A DNA stretch of 64,000 bases, from NCBI GenBank assembly GCA_021399435.1, contig JAJTUP010000028.1:806001-870000 (forward strand), given 5' to 3'. Positions 1 through 9,755 of this stretch are shown here, in pieces (position 1 is the first letter of the stretch; each line of letters begins with the position of its first letter). The translations under genes and the position numbers were made by a program. The notes under the pieces are model-generated. The model made no database searches and was not told where the DNA came from. It worked only from the letters and a program-made list of their open reading frames with translations. The DNA comes from Diaporthe sp. PMI_573 (lineage: Eukaryota > Ascomycota > Sordariomycetes > Diaporthales > Diaporthaceae).

Positions 1-131
1 TTGGCCTTCTCTGGATGAGTGGTGCGGAAAATGACGTCGAAGCTAGATGATTCGAAGGGCAGATCATCGGGTGATGCTCTAGTCTGTGATCGAGTAAGGG
101 TATCAGTGATAACTTTTGAAGATGAACTCAT
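1..131 (-). CDS. 5' end of an unidentified gene leaving the left edge
   Basis: An ATG at 131 (minus strand) opens a frame that stays open for 43 codons to the window edge. It begins MSSSSKVITDTL and continues with a Ser/Thr-rich, acidic stretch (ASPDDLPFESSS) followed by FDVIFRTTHPEKA. The composition is that of a normal fungal N-terminus, but I recognise no family from so short a piece. The AT-rich DNA to its right would be its promoter side. It could be an exon or a chance frame. Confidence 0.4.
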   Translation of the reverse strand, partial: MSSSSKVITDTLTRSQTRASPDDLPFESSSFDVIFRTTHPEKA

Positions 132-418
132 AATTCAATATTGAAAGTCGAGGCAGCAGACTGCCGGACCGCGCGCTCTCACTAGGTACCGGTAACTCAT
201 AATCTAATGATGATCGGAATGATTGTCTCCTGTCTCTTTCTCATCATGGTTGTTCTTGCTCTCCTCCTTCTTATAGGTAAAGAGGCGAGGTATGATACTA
301 GACCTGCTGACCCTGCAACAGACCTGTAACACTGTTCTGACGATTCACGCGTAATCGTGTGACACCGTTTCCTGTGGCTGCCTATGCAACACTTATCATC
401 CATGCTACTTCTCCAACA
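132..418. other. Intergenic, no gene seen
   Basis: Short mixed-composition stretch upstream of the left-edge gene. Open frames here are short and have no recognisable domain. Confidence 0.4.
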
Positions 419-616
419 CCAGGGATGGACATCTTACGAACGGGAATCGAATTGATAGACTAATTCGATGCCAAGTCTTTATCGAATCGAATTTTATTCG
501 CTATCGAATCGAACGGGCCCAAACGTTCGATCGAAATCGATCGATTCGGTCGAACGAGTGGCGCGGTTCGCTGAAACTCTCATTTCTTGAACGCGTCAAC
601 CGACCCCTGACGCTTT
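419..616. repeat. Possible hAT terminus with GAATC subterminal repeats
   Basis: The stretch opens with CAGGGATGGACATC, which resembles a hAT terminal sequence, and is followed between about 450 and 560 by repeated GAATC/GATTC units in both orientations. The hAT elements at 16072, 31561 and 46102 share this layout (short TIR, then 5-bp repeats of an element-specific unit). No matching second end was found, so it would be a solo end. Identification is by resemblance only. Confidence 0.3.
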
Positions 617-734
617 GTGATGATGTCTTGGCTTGGTTCCTTGGTGGGACCCCACCCGTAAGGGGGCTGGTTTTGTCATGATTCAACCATTGATGCCTCA
701 GGCACCTAACACAAAGCACCCGTCACATCTGACA
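617..734 (-). repeat. 118-bp dispersed repeat, inverted copy of 46391..46509
   Basis: Almost every base matches the reverse complement of 46391..46509, which lies in the leader of the hAT element at 46102. Similarity stops abruptly at both ends. It is either a scrap of that hAT leader or a small independent repeat that the hAT carries. Confidence 0.75.
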
Positions 735-2116
735 GAATGAGACCATTTCCCAATTCCCATGAGGACTATGTCCAGCGTGGGAGAGGTTGAAAAGCGAATC
801 CTCGTGACCATGAAATGCGACTAATATTGTTTAGAGGGTACTTGCGCAAGTGTGGGGGAATACGTGAGCACCCTGGTATCTTTCTAGCACTGAGATATAG
901 CGTAGGCCCGTCTTGTAAAGCTCCACGATGAACTTCAACACATGCTGATTTTCCGTAGATTGGAATTAGATTGTACTTGTGAAAAAGTAACATGTATGTA
1001 CTGTAAACGTGATGCTATATATCGGAGGGAACTTCCATGGCTAATTCGTAATAAAGTGTACAAAGTACTGTAAAGTGAAAGAGGCCGGAGTGAAAAGAAA
1101 CTTAGAGCTACCGTATAACGCAGAGTACTTACCAAATGACCTCATCATTCAATGACGCTTTGTGGTGTTGCAAAATACATCACCAAAAGTAGAGTAAAGT
1201 CCTGCGTTTCTACAGTATACATGTACCTATAAACAATCCAAACGCAGCAGGAACCATCTCTCTCCTTGCGGGACGAAAGTGCAATGTTGTAATAGCTAAG
1301 AACTATGCCGAAATAAAGCACCAGGCAAAAGAACAATCCTTTAGATCACACGTAAATATATAAATAATTCTGTAGTGTTGTGGGGTGTCAGCGACGTACA
1401 GTGAAGACGTGATTTATTACTAAGAATGTACGTACATATAGTACAGTACTGTACTATGGGACTCCTATATTTATGTTTAAGGAATTAGGTATATTTAGCT
1501 CTACAACGATGAGAAAACTACAGTACTATCATCTAGGATGTTCCAGAAACACACTTTAATGGGTACTTATTTCGGTATATCCCTATGTGTATACTATACA
1601 GTACCTCAAAACACTTCATTAGCTGTTCAAAAGGGGCTCATGTTTATATCCTTCGCAGTAAACTCCCTATACTGTATATTAAATTAGTAACAAGGCGAAT
1701 GAGTACTGTACAATACGGCACATTACCGTATAATGGCTCGCCTGCCCGTGATCAGCAGTCATCTGCCGACTGCGAAGCAGGACGGAACGGCTCCAGCAAA
1801 TTGCGGGCTCAGAGCCTGGGACAATTGGAAGCTGGCCAAACAAAGCATCCTGATCTGGAAGGCTGTCGGAAGCCTCAGTACGTACTGGGCAACACTGAGC
1901 ATCACACCAAGGTTGAGAAAGATGAGATCGAGGGACAGACTTTAAATACAGCGCACTCGGCTCATGGGGGTCCGAAGACGGTTTATAAAATAATCTCTAA
2001 GTCTGGTGACGGGGTTAAAATCAAAACGTTGAAACAGCAAAGAAGGATTTTACGCAACAGGCAATCAGCGTCAGTCTTATCGCTACTAGGGTTTCTATAC
2101 CTCGCACAATTCACTG
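735..2116. other. AT-rich gene-poor stretch
   Basis: No convincing gene. The stretch is AT-rich and carries many TACTGTA/TACAGTA words, for example around 992, 1070, 1440, 1520, 1600 and 1705. The part from about 1730 is GC-richer and may hold lost 5' exons of the NLR pseudogene that follows. A plausible splice acceptor (TTTACAG) ends near 2129. Confidence 0.4.
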
Positions 2117-4016
2117 ATGGTAATTTACAGTTTCAAATCAAGAAGGCGAAAGCGACTACACGCGAAGAGCCTGCAGCATCAAAACATGCAGTATGCCGCC
2201 ACCACTGCACATTTGAACGCGGATATGGAATACACGCAGCTCCAATGGAAACAACTAGTACAGAAGATAGAGCGGAATCGCGAACTTCTAGAGCAAACCG
2301 CGCAAAAGGGGACCTGCCGCTGGTTCCTTGCCAAGCCAGAGTATAAAGCCTGGAGCGAAGTGATGAAACAGTCCGACGACGGCGGCTTTCTTTGGATTAA
2401 AGGCAACCCTGGTACCGGAAAGACTACTCTGATGAAGCTCCTCTTCGAAGAGGCCAACTTCCGTACAAAGGACGATCCATCGCAAATCATGCTGTCCTTC
2501 TTCTTCCACGCCCGTGGTACTATCGAGGAGAAATCAACGATCAGTCTCTATCGGTCTCTACTCCACCAGCTCTTCGACAAAGCAGTGGACCTGAGGGAAA
2601 GCCTAGAGTGGATGACGGCTGATGGCGCGAAAAGTATCCAACGTAATGGATGGCACGAAGCGGCGCTGCAACGGACGTTGACAGAGGTTATCCCTAAGCT
2701 TGGGAGCCGGTCATTGACGATCTTTGTCGACGCGTTGGATGAGTGCAACCAGGAACAGGCTGCTGACATGGTTTGTTTCTTTGAGGAGCTGTGCGACAAC
2801 GCTAGAGAGGAAGAAGTGCAGCTGCGAATCTGTTTCTCGAGCCGGCACTACCCGACTGTGGTCATCAAGAAGGGTATTGAGATCACTCTAGAACATGAAG
2901 CCGGCCATACCGACGATATCGAGCACTATATCAAGTCGAACCTCAGGCTAGGCAAGGCTAAGCACGCCGATTCCCTCCGGTCTGAGATTCGCGACAAGTC
3001 CTCGGGTATCTTCCTCTGGGTCGTTCTGGTACTTGATATTCTGAAGAAGGAATATCCTAACAGTATCGTTTCTATCAGTGCGATCTGTACGCGTCTTAAA
3101 CAAATCCCGCCCGGACTTGACGACTCGTTCGAGATGATTCTTAAACGAGACGAGGAGAACCTCGAACAGCTACATATCTGCCTCAAATGGGTTCTCTTCG
3201 CTACACGCCCTCTCAAACCACAGGAGTTCTACTTCGCCGTCCAGCTGAGTATCGATAAAGAGAACTCAAGCTACTGGGACGAGGAAGACATCGGACTAGA
3301 CCAGATGAGGACTTTTGTAAGGACTTCATCTAAAGGCTTAGCCGAGGTTACGCGGAACAAGGCTTCGGAAGTCCAGTTCATCCACGAATCTGTTCGTGAC
3401 TTCCTGCTAGGTCGATACGGTAGGCAGTGGTCCAGGGTCTCGGAGAGCTTCGAGGGCCACTGCCATGATAAGCTGAAGGATTGCTGCTTAGCTCAGGTGA
3501 AGGCTCCTATTGATCAAAGTATCAATATATCCGACGCGACGCTACGGGGCGCTACAGCTACAGAACTGAGGGAGGACCTTAATATAAAGTTTCCGTTCCT
3601 CGAATATTCCATCTTCAATGTCCTTCAACACGCCAACAGCGCCCAACAGTACGGGATAGAGCAGGGAAGTTTCCTAGATGCTTTCCTTCTTCTACAGTGG
3701 GCAAACCTCAACAATGCTTTCGAAAGGCATGTCATTCGGCGATATACGAAAGCAGTCAAACTATATCCTAGCCGCGAACAACCTAGCGCACCTTATTCGT
3801 ATTTATTCCCAGATATCATCTTGCTTTGATGTTGGAGAGGAACGTTATGGGCCGCCAATTTTTGCGGCGCGGGCGACTGGGAGCTATGAAGCCGTCCATG
3901 TTACCTTGAAGAGCCTCCAAGCGCGAGCCAAGCACCTTGACCCTCCTTCGGCGGCGTTGTGGCGATTTTCTGGCTTGATTTTGGCTATGGCTGGAAGGCG
4001 AAAAATAGCAAACTAG
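2117..4016 (+). pseudogene. NACHT (STAND) NLR-type gene, frameshifted and truncated
   Basis: Fungal NOD-like receptors are STAND ATPases used in non-self recognition and incompatibility. The first frame (2117..3829, 570 residues) has a lead-in with CRWFLAKPEYKAW, a Walker A GNPGTGKTT at about residues 96-104, a Walker B LTIFVDALDEC at about 200-210, a sensor-like SSRHYP, and the winged-helix/linker part ending near RRYTKAV. At about 3755 one extra base (a G in AGCAGTCAAAC) shifts the frame. The +1 frame continues the family consensus (NYILAANNLAHLIRI, then ERYGPPIFAA), just ahead of where ankyrin repeats normally begin, but stops at 4016. There the sequence meets an antisense pogo-like scrap, so the ankyrin domain is gone. 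The N-terminal effector domain is also not visible; 5' exons may lie upstream of the acceptor near 2129. The break could be a single-base assembly error, but the 3' truncation is structural. Confidence 0.75.
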
Positions 4017-4429
4017 TTCCTAATTATCGTCGTTGTTGCTCCATTGACGCAGCTTGAGTGCATCCCTCGGGCCCTACAGCCCTTAATCTCTGGGTTTCTC
4101 ACAAGGAAAGCACTTAACCATTGCTTGCCGAGTGGTGGTGGTCGAGTCTGAGATGTGGTCATCCAAGCGGCGAAGACCCTTAGTTCAAAATGGGTCATAG
4201 GAAGCCCTAGCATCGCCTGGGTAAGGGCAAACTCGACCAACTTGCTTTCCTGAAGTGGTGATAGCCTCATCTGGGGTTCTGCTGCCGCCAATCGGCTTTG
4301 GGCGCCGTAGAGGCGATCTCGAAATGTACTCCTTAAAATGCCCCATTCTAAGGAGGCCTCTCGCTGAGTGGCGCCGTTTGTGACGGTCTCAATGGCCGCC
4401 AGCAAGTCTTCTTCAAGATACGGCTTCAT
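4013..4429 (-). pseudogene. Pogo/Fot1-like transposase, N-terminal fragment
   Basis: From a likely ATG at 4429 the frame reads MKPYLEEDLLAAIETVTNG, a psq-type helix-turn-helix (REASLEWGILRSTFRDRLYG), then a CENP-B-type HTH segment (LSPLQESKLVEFALTQAMLG...GKQWLSAFLVRNPEIKG). This is the start of a Tc1/mariner pogo-clade transposase. The DDE catalytic domain is missing: the frame ends right where the NLR pseudogene's truncated 3' end lies. A dead scrap, probably part of the event that clipped the NLR. Confidence 0.7.
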
Positions 4430-5422
4430 TGATGATGACGATGAAGTGTACAAAGTTTGGAGGGAAGAAATAATTCTCCTGTAAAGATGTAGTGGTCGAA
4501 GCAAGGGAGGGTGCCTGACGCGGTTGCGCGTCTGGAATGCGCGGATGGGGGGCTAGTTGACTTAGCAAGCGAATCAATACTTAGTGTCTCCAGGTGGCTC
4601 TTGCGTCTTGTCCACGAGTTCAGTATGAATGAATGACATTATCAACTTGGAGCACTGCAATTTGGCGTAGTGTATATGTTCAGTTTTGAGTATTTCTGCA
4701 CCGGCCTCTACTTTGCTCGCTAGAATCAGGCAGCCAGTGCCTACTGCGCATCAGAGCACTTTCCACCTCTCGTCACGAATGCAGTCAACGCTCATGGGCG
4801 GCTTCGCGAAAACCAACCAGCGTGATTTGACTGAAACATGTTGATGGATGCCGTTGACCCATCACGACTTGCAAGTGCTGAGTAGACATGCTTGTGAAAG
4901 CCCGGGGTGGAGGAGTTGCGGGACAGGCCAGGCAGCAACTTGAGTTTATGCGCCCATCCAAAATGCATGTTTTTTTGGTGCCCACCGACGGCCTGCTTTG
5001 TGTGATCGAAGGGAGGGAGTTCTGTGCTAATTTACGTAGAAGTATATACCAGCGTGTTGAGGCAAAATAATTTAGGACACTTTACAGAAGTGCATTATAC
5101 TAGTATTTACGATTAAAATGGGCCAAAATTGTATAATGTCATCATTTCGCTTCGATAAGTATTCCTGAAGCGGCTAAGGTTCTGTCCAGTCAATCCCTCT
5201 ATGCCCAGGCTTCCGTACAAGCTTACCTGTCTTCTTAGACCATCGCCAATGTTGGTGGCGAGCTGTTTTGAGGGTTTTCCTCATAGGCAGCAGCATATCG
5301 AAATGCTTCATAAGCGAACTTATTAAAAGAGAAACACCTGAGATACTAGTAAAGACTAGGTGGATGCCACTTAGCCCGAAAGAATATGCATTAAGGATCT
5401 GAAATCTTAAGAGGCTGTCAGT
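4430..5422. other. Intergenic, no gene seen
   Basis: About 1 kb without a supported gene. Open frames are short and lack domain motifs. The right part is AT-rich and would include the promoter of the SP-RING gene. Confidence 0.4.
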
Positions 5423-6088
5423 ATGCATCTGATGGAGCTCGGCAACAAAGGCCTCGCTGACCGACGCGATACCAATGTCGAGACCCGCCTGCCGGAGTCG
5501 CAAGCTCATCACATTCCGAAACACACAACCGCCGACTCCCACCCCAAGCAGAGGATCGGAGCGGTTCCAGACGAGGACGGAATTGCCGTGATTGATAGAA
5601 GTGGCGTCACAGCGTCGGAGCTCTCCATAGAATTGACCGACCCGTTCAGCGCGAGCATATTTTCGATACCAGCCCCTGGCTCAGCCTGCACTCACATGGA
5701 ATGCTTCGACCTTGAGACGTGGCTCAACACACGCCCAATCAAGCAGGTGATCAATAATGGCCCGCAGTACGTCTGTACAACTCCGAAACGTCTCGAGCCA
5801 TCGGAGCCCGATAAGTGGGAATGCCACATCTGTTTTGGGGATGCCAGGCCGAGAAGTCTTCGTATCGATAGCTTTCTGGTCAGTGTACGTAAAAAACTGG
5901 AGGAGCAAAACACACTTGAAACAAAGTCGATACTTGTTGCAGCTGATGGCACGTGGCGGGCCGTCATGGAGCCAGTTGACGACGACGATGCTGGCATTGA
6001 CGGTGATGGCCCAGTTTCGAAGGGTCCTGTCGCTAACTTACGCAACCGATCAAGCAAGTCAAGAGAGGGCGGCGAGAGAGATCATTGA
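5423..6088 (+). CDS. SP-RING (MIZ zinc finger) protein, SUMO E3 ligase-like
   Basis: SP-RING proteins (PIAS/Siz family) bind a SUMO-charged E2 and promote SUMO transfer. The 221-residue frame carries a good SP-RING: LTDPFSASIFSIP at about 71-83, then CTHMECFDLETWL at about 88-100, then WECHICFGDARPRSLRIDSF at about 131-150. This gives the C-x-H-x2-C and C-x2-C ligands and the FD/L motif of the family. After it come AADGTWRAV and a charged tail (DDDDAGIDGDG). At 221 residues it lacks the SAP and PINIT regions of full ligases, so it is a short version, or 5' exons are missing. It ends 351 bp from the stop of a convergent Ulp1-like gene, giving an adjacent SUMO-ligase-like/SUMO-protease-like pair. 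Start chosen as the first ATG of the frame. Confidence 0.65.
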   Translation: MHLMELGNKGLADRRDTNVETRLPESQAHHIPKHTTADSHPKQRIGAVPDEDGIAVIDRSGVTASELSIELTDPFSASIFSIPAPGSACTHMECFDLETWLNTRPIKQVINNGPQYVCTTPKRLEPSEPDKWECHICFGDARPRSLRIDSFLVSVRKKLEEQNTLETKSILVAADGTWRAVMEPVDDDDAGIDGDGPVSKGPVANLRNRSSKSREGGERDH

Positions 6089-6439
6089 GCTCGACTAGGT
6101 TTTATGAGCTGACAGGCTGAGATTGGGAATAGAAACCCAGAGGCATGGATCGCTTGCTGATGGTAGAGACTAGGTGTCTAGACTGAGAGGTAGAGCTTTG
6201 CAGCTTCAGTTGGTGTCAAGAACACATTGGCTTGAGGAAGCAACACAACCCAGGTCCTGGTTTTGGGAGTTGGCGATCACCTTCACACCGATACGTTTTT
6301 TCAATATTGAAAGCAGGCATATTTTTAGGCCAAGCGGTTGTGACAAACAACAGGAGTTTGGACTTCGAGAGAATTCATTCCATAAATTATCGACGACCTA
6401 AATCCGTGTTGTTGGTACGCGGGGCTCCGCTGCCCAATT
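6089..6439. other. Convergent 3' intergenic gap
   Basis: About 350 bp between two convergent stops. No repeat or gene seen; presumably the 3' ends of both transcripts. Confidence 0.4.
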
Positions 6440-8353
6440 TCAATCGCCTTCAAGCGCTTTCACAGTTTCATCCAACACCTCAACAACTTGAAGAAGTGTA
6501 GTAGCCACGCCGTCTCTGAACTTGAGCAATATCTCCGCTTTTTCCACGCATCCTCGGAAATGGGCTTCTGTGTGGTCTCCTGAGAGAAACCCTAGGTGAG
6601 AGTTCCTGATCTTTAAGGACATTTCTTCGCAGTCCGCCTTCTCCGCAGCGAGCGTCTGAGCCTGCTGCAAGCTAACTTCAGACAGGCTCCGCAAGACGTC
6701 GTAGACACGACGTCCCTGCTCAGCCACCCCAGCTCTCTTTTCTATCTTCTTGAGCCTTACAATTCCTAGACGTTCGCGCTGTTTGGCGAGATACCTTTCT
6801 TGCGCATCAATTTCCCTGCAAGCAGCATCATACTGGACAATATCGTCGGGTCCAGGGCACCAAAGCTGCCGCATGCTCAGGCCGTCCACTTGGCCGTCAT
6901 CGATAGCCAGAGCATTTGCGTCAAGCTCCTTGGCCCAGGGAATATCACAGGTCTGCCCCATAGCCGTTCTTAGTAAGAGGAACAGGATGTCCCTCCAGAT
7001 TGTTATAGCGGTTCCATGAAAACCTGTGATGGTATAGAATGCTTTGGCGAGCATGTCGACACCGCTGTCGATATCGCCACTGCTTTGGTAGGCATGTTCC
7101 TTTTCGTTATCATCCCGGCTGAGCTCGCAGCCAGGAAACAGAGTCTTGATTTTCTCTTCAGCGAATTTGGTGTCGCCATGCGCTGGTGAGAAATCCAGTA
7201 TCCGGAAGACGCCAGAGCTAATCGTAGCCAGGACCCAGCGACTCTTGGATGAAGCAGAAGGGGGGGTATGGATGGGAACAAGGATGACCGTCCCGGGGCC
7301 TAACACATTCGGAGGTTGAAGATAGCGCCTTGTTGAGTTAGGAGCAATATTGGCAAGAGAGTCAACAGCCGTGAAAGTAAATGGCGCAAGAGTCACCAGG
7401 ATGTGCAGGACAGCGTTGACAACCTTGTCGTTCAGAGGAAGACTGGCTTGGAGGCACCTGAGATCCTCGTCGCTGAGATCGAGCTGAAATCCTTCTGGAG
7501 ATCCCGAGTTCGTTGTGTCGTCAGTGACGTTTTGATAGGCAAGGAATTCTGCTGCCGGTGTGTGAGGACTGCTGTTCACTCGATCAAGTTCAGCCTCCGA
7601 CGCTGGTGAGCGAGGGCTGTTGTTCCGAGCTCGACAAAGCTTGGCCCTCAACCGCTGGATCTCAGCATCCTTGGCCTCATTGTCAGATATCAATGCCACA
7701 TTGTCAGATATCAATTCAGCCTTTCTTTTCCTCTTGTAAGCCGCTGTTTCGGTCTCTTTCCCGGGGACAGAGTGTCTCTCAGTACCTGCCAAGTTCGCAC
7801 TGCACTGCTTCGACTGAGACCTGGTTTCTGGACTCTCATTCTGGTTTCCCGTAGTCTGTAGTAGCATGTGACTATTTTCCTGAGATGATTGAGCGAGGTT
7901 GGCTATCGATTCTCGATTCCCCCTAGTCATCCTTTTTCCTGGTGTGAAACCAGTCGGGTGTTTGTCAGCCTTCCCCTTCACATTGCCGCGACTTTTTGAT
8001 TTTCTTCGTGATTCAGGAGTTGTGATGGGAGCGGAAAGTTCCTGCGTATTGGGTCCTTCTGTTGCTTGGCCATGGTCTGGAGGAGAGCCATCACCCTCGC
8101 GTCCACCTCCTCCTCTCGGTCCTGTAGTTGTACCGCGGACGGTCTTGAGTGTTTCCAGCATATCTTTTGAAGGCGACGAGAGTGTTTCTTCTGCGCCTGG
8201 CGATGTCTCCAAAAGTTCCGTACCATCTGAGGAATAACCACCGGCAACCTGTATGGTATCTGTCGGAAGGTGATGTTCAGGAGTAGAAGAAAACGCTTTG
8301 TTGTCTGTTACGGCCAACGGGAAATCGTTATCCTTGTTTTCTGGAGGAGCCAT
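6440..8353 (-). CDS. Ulp1-like (C48 peptidase fold) protein with degenerate catalytic site
   Basis: Ulp1-type peptidases cut SUMO or ubiquitin-like tags. A low-complexity Ser/Pro/Glu region (about 1-205) and a charged segment (KRKRKAELISDN...EIQRLRAKL) precede a Ulp1-like core at about 290-445: DLRCLQASLPLNDKVVNAVL, RWVLATISSGVFRILDFSP, QSSGDIDSGVDML. The family normally has HW..., D and Q...DCG. Here His is Arg and the nucleophile Cys is Ser, so the fold seems kept but cleavage is doubtful. A coiled-coil-like C-terminus follows (ERYLAKQRERLGIVRLKKIEK). I chose the ATG at 8353, but the frame is open to about 8596 with coding-like sequence (LLPRKYDFSQFHTEDLPEP), and another frame up to about 8760 also looks coding (DREAIRRRLERVATGEGLG). 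The true gene is therefore probably longer, joined by an intron or broken by one base near 8600. Confidence 0.6.
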   Translation of the reverse strand: MAPPENKDNDFPLAVTDNKAFSSTPEHHLPTDTIQVAGGYSSDGTELLETSPGAEETLSSPSKDMLETLKTVRGTTTGPRGGGGREGDGSPPDHGQATEGPNTQELSAPITTPESRRKSKSRGNVKGKADKHPTGFTPGKRMTRGNRESIANLAQSSQENSHMLLQTTGNQNESPETRSQSKQCSANLAGTERHSVPGKETETAAYKRKRKAELISDNVALISDNEAKDAEIQRLRAKLCRARNNSPRSPASEAELDRVNSSPHTPAAEFLAYQNVTDDTTNSGSPEGFQLDLSDEDLRCLQASLPLNDKVVNAVLHILVTLAPFTFTAVDSLANIAPNSTRRYLQPPNVLGPGTVILVPIHTPPSASSKSRWVLATISSGVFRILDFSPAHGDTKFAEEKIKTLFPGCELSRDDNEKEHAYQSSGDIDSGVDMLAKAFYTITGFHGTAITIWRDILFLLLRTAMGQTCDIPWAKELDANALAIDDGQVDGLSMRQLWCPGPDDIVQYDAACREIDAQERYLAKQRERLGIVRLKKIEKRAGVAEQGRRVYDVLRSLSEVSLQQAQTLAAEKADCEEMSLKIRNSHLGFLSGDHTEAHFRGCVEKAEILLKFRDGVATTLLQVVEVLDETVKALEGD

Positions 8354-8365
8354 GTTTCCAAGCAA

Positions 8366-9171
8366 CTCTGGCGTATCAGCTTTCTCGGGCGAGGGTTGGA
8401 CTGAAGACGTAGCTGACCCCGTCTGATTGGAGTCGTGCTGGACAGGCGAAGAGGGCGTTGGGGATCTGAGGAACTCGTGGTAGTCAGGTTCTGGGAGATC
8501 TTCTGTATGAAACTGAGAGAAATCGTATTTGCGTGGTAATAAGCCTGAGCTGAAGTGAGGATTTACGGAGGACGCGTCCTGGTCAACAGCTGCTTTACAT
8601 CGTCATTGTCTTGACCGCGATGCAGGTCGGGCTCGCAACCGAGTCCCTCGCCCGTAGCGACGCGTTCCAGTCGGCGTCGTATGGCTTCACGGTCTTTTCT
8701 ATTTTGGGGCCCCTCGTTGCCGCCTCGCTCATTATGCTTGCATTCTGCTGTATTTTTATATAGAACACGGCCCGGCTATCCCTAGGTAACCAGCACCTTA
8801 ACCTGAGGAAGCAGACTTCAGGACTGGTAGTAATAGACGGCTTGTTGATTAGTTCCTACAAAATGAACATACTGTCTGTCTTGGGAAATGTATGGTCAAA
8901 TTGTTAATAGTTGCCCTTTCGGGTTAAGCCCGCCGGGCGGAATAAATTGTGTGTGTGTGTGTGTACAGTAATACTGTTATGCATAATATTTATATACCGG
9001 TAGTACCTGGGTCTGCAAGGTGCTTCAAGTAGCGGTCAGCACTGGCAAACCATCCCCGCCGATGTAGCACCATACTATACTGTACAATAGACTTGGATCG
9101 AAAAATGTAAATACAGCCTGTGTCAGGTGAAAGATATATTTGATAATTTCTATTTGTACTCGCAAGATTGT
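8366..9171. other. Upstream region of the Ulp1-like gene and the double-RING gene
   Basis: The left part (to about 8760) looks like further coding sequence of the minus-strand Ulp1-like gene in two frames. A TATA-like TATATAAAAA lies near 8755-8765 on the minus strand. To the right is intergenic DNA with a short TG microsatellite near 8949-8964. This is a probable divergent promoter with the double-RING gene. Confidence 0.45.
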
Positions 9172-9755
9172 ATGGACAATCGCCAAGCCAACCCCTACAC
9201 GTCAAGGACGGCAGCCATTCGACCTGGGACCAATAATCAAATGGACTTACAGAAACAAATAATTGACTTCACCGTTGACGTCGACAACTGTACAATCTGC
9301 TTTTCTGCTCTTTTAACAGAGAGATACGGATATAATGGATGTGGGCATGTAAGTATACGCTTTTTGAGGTATTTTCCATTCTTACATGTTATCGCAGATG
9401 ATATGTATGGATTGCGCAGAGATAAGAAGCCATAAGCGTTGCCAACGTGACCCGTTTGAAGAGCAGGAGCTTTGTAGGTTGTGGAAACTGGATGAATGTT
9501 CGATTTGCTACAGAAAGATGAATGGAGAGTCTCCTCTTCTAGCACTTCAATGTGGTATAATCGCCCTGTTGCAATATGATTATTCTGATCGCTAATAATA
9601 TTACAGGACACATCTTTTGTGACGAATGTTATGTGAGTTATGCTAGCTTGTGGTTGAAGCATAATCCTACACGCGTGAACATCCCTTGCCCTTACTGTGG
9701 AGGGATTGTACAAGAGATTTGGCCCTGTATTTATTATAATGTTGGAAATATCTGA
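9172..9755 (+). CDS. Small double-RING finger protein (3 exons)
   Basis: Exons 9172..9348, 9398..9554 and 9607..9755, with introns of 49 and 52 bp carrying GTAAGT...CAG and GTATAA...CAG, give a 160-residue protein. It contains two zinc-finger modules. The first, at about 45-80, is CTIC...CGH-MICMDC followed by less regular Cys (HKRCQRD, ELCRLW). The second, at about 96-145, is a full C3HC4 RING: CSIC...QCGH-IFCDEC...CPYCGG. Both introns fall directly at the CGH motif of a finger, and frame and motif are restored across both junctions, which strongly supports the model. RING domains usually recruit ubiquitin E2 enzymes; a ubiquitin-ligase role is inferred. I recognise no named relative. It sits in AT-rich DNA between transposon-rich blocks. 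Start is the first in-frame ATG; a GTG at 9127 was ignored. Confidence 0.7.

Noticed and set aside
1585..2346. Long frame overlapping the start of the NLR
   Set aside because: It lies in another phase over the NACHT lead-in and has no domain; the NLR frame carries the recognisable motifs.
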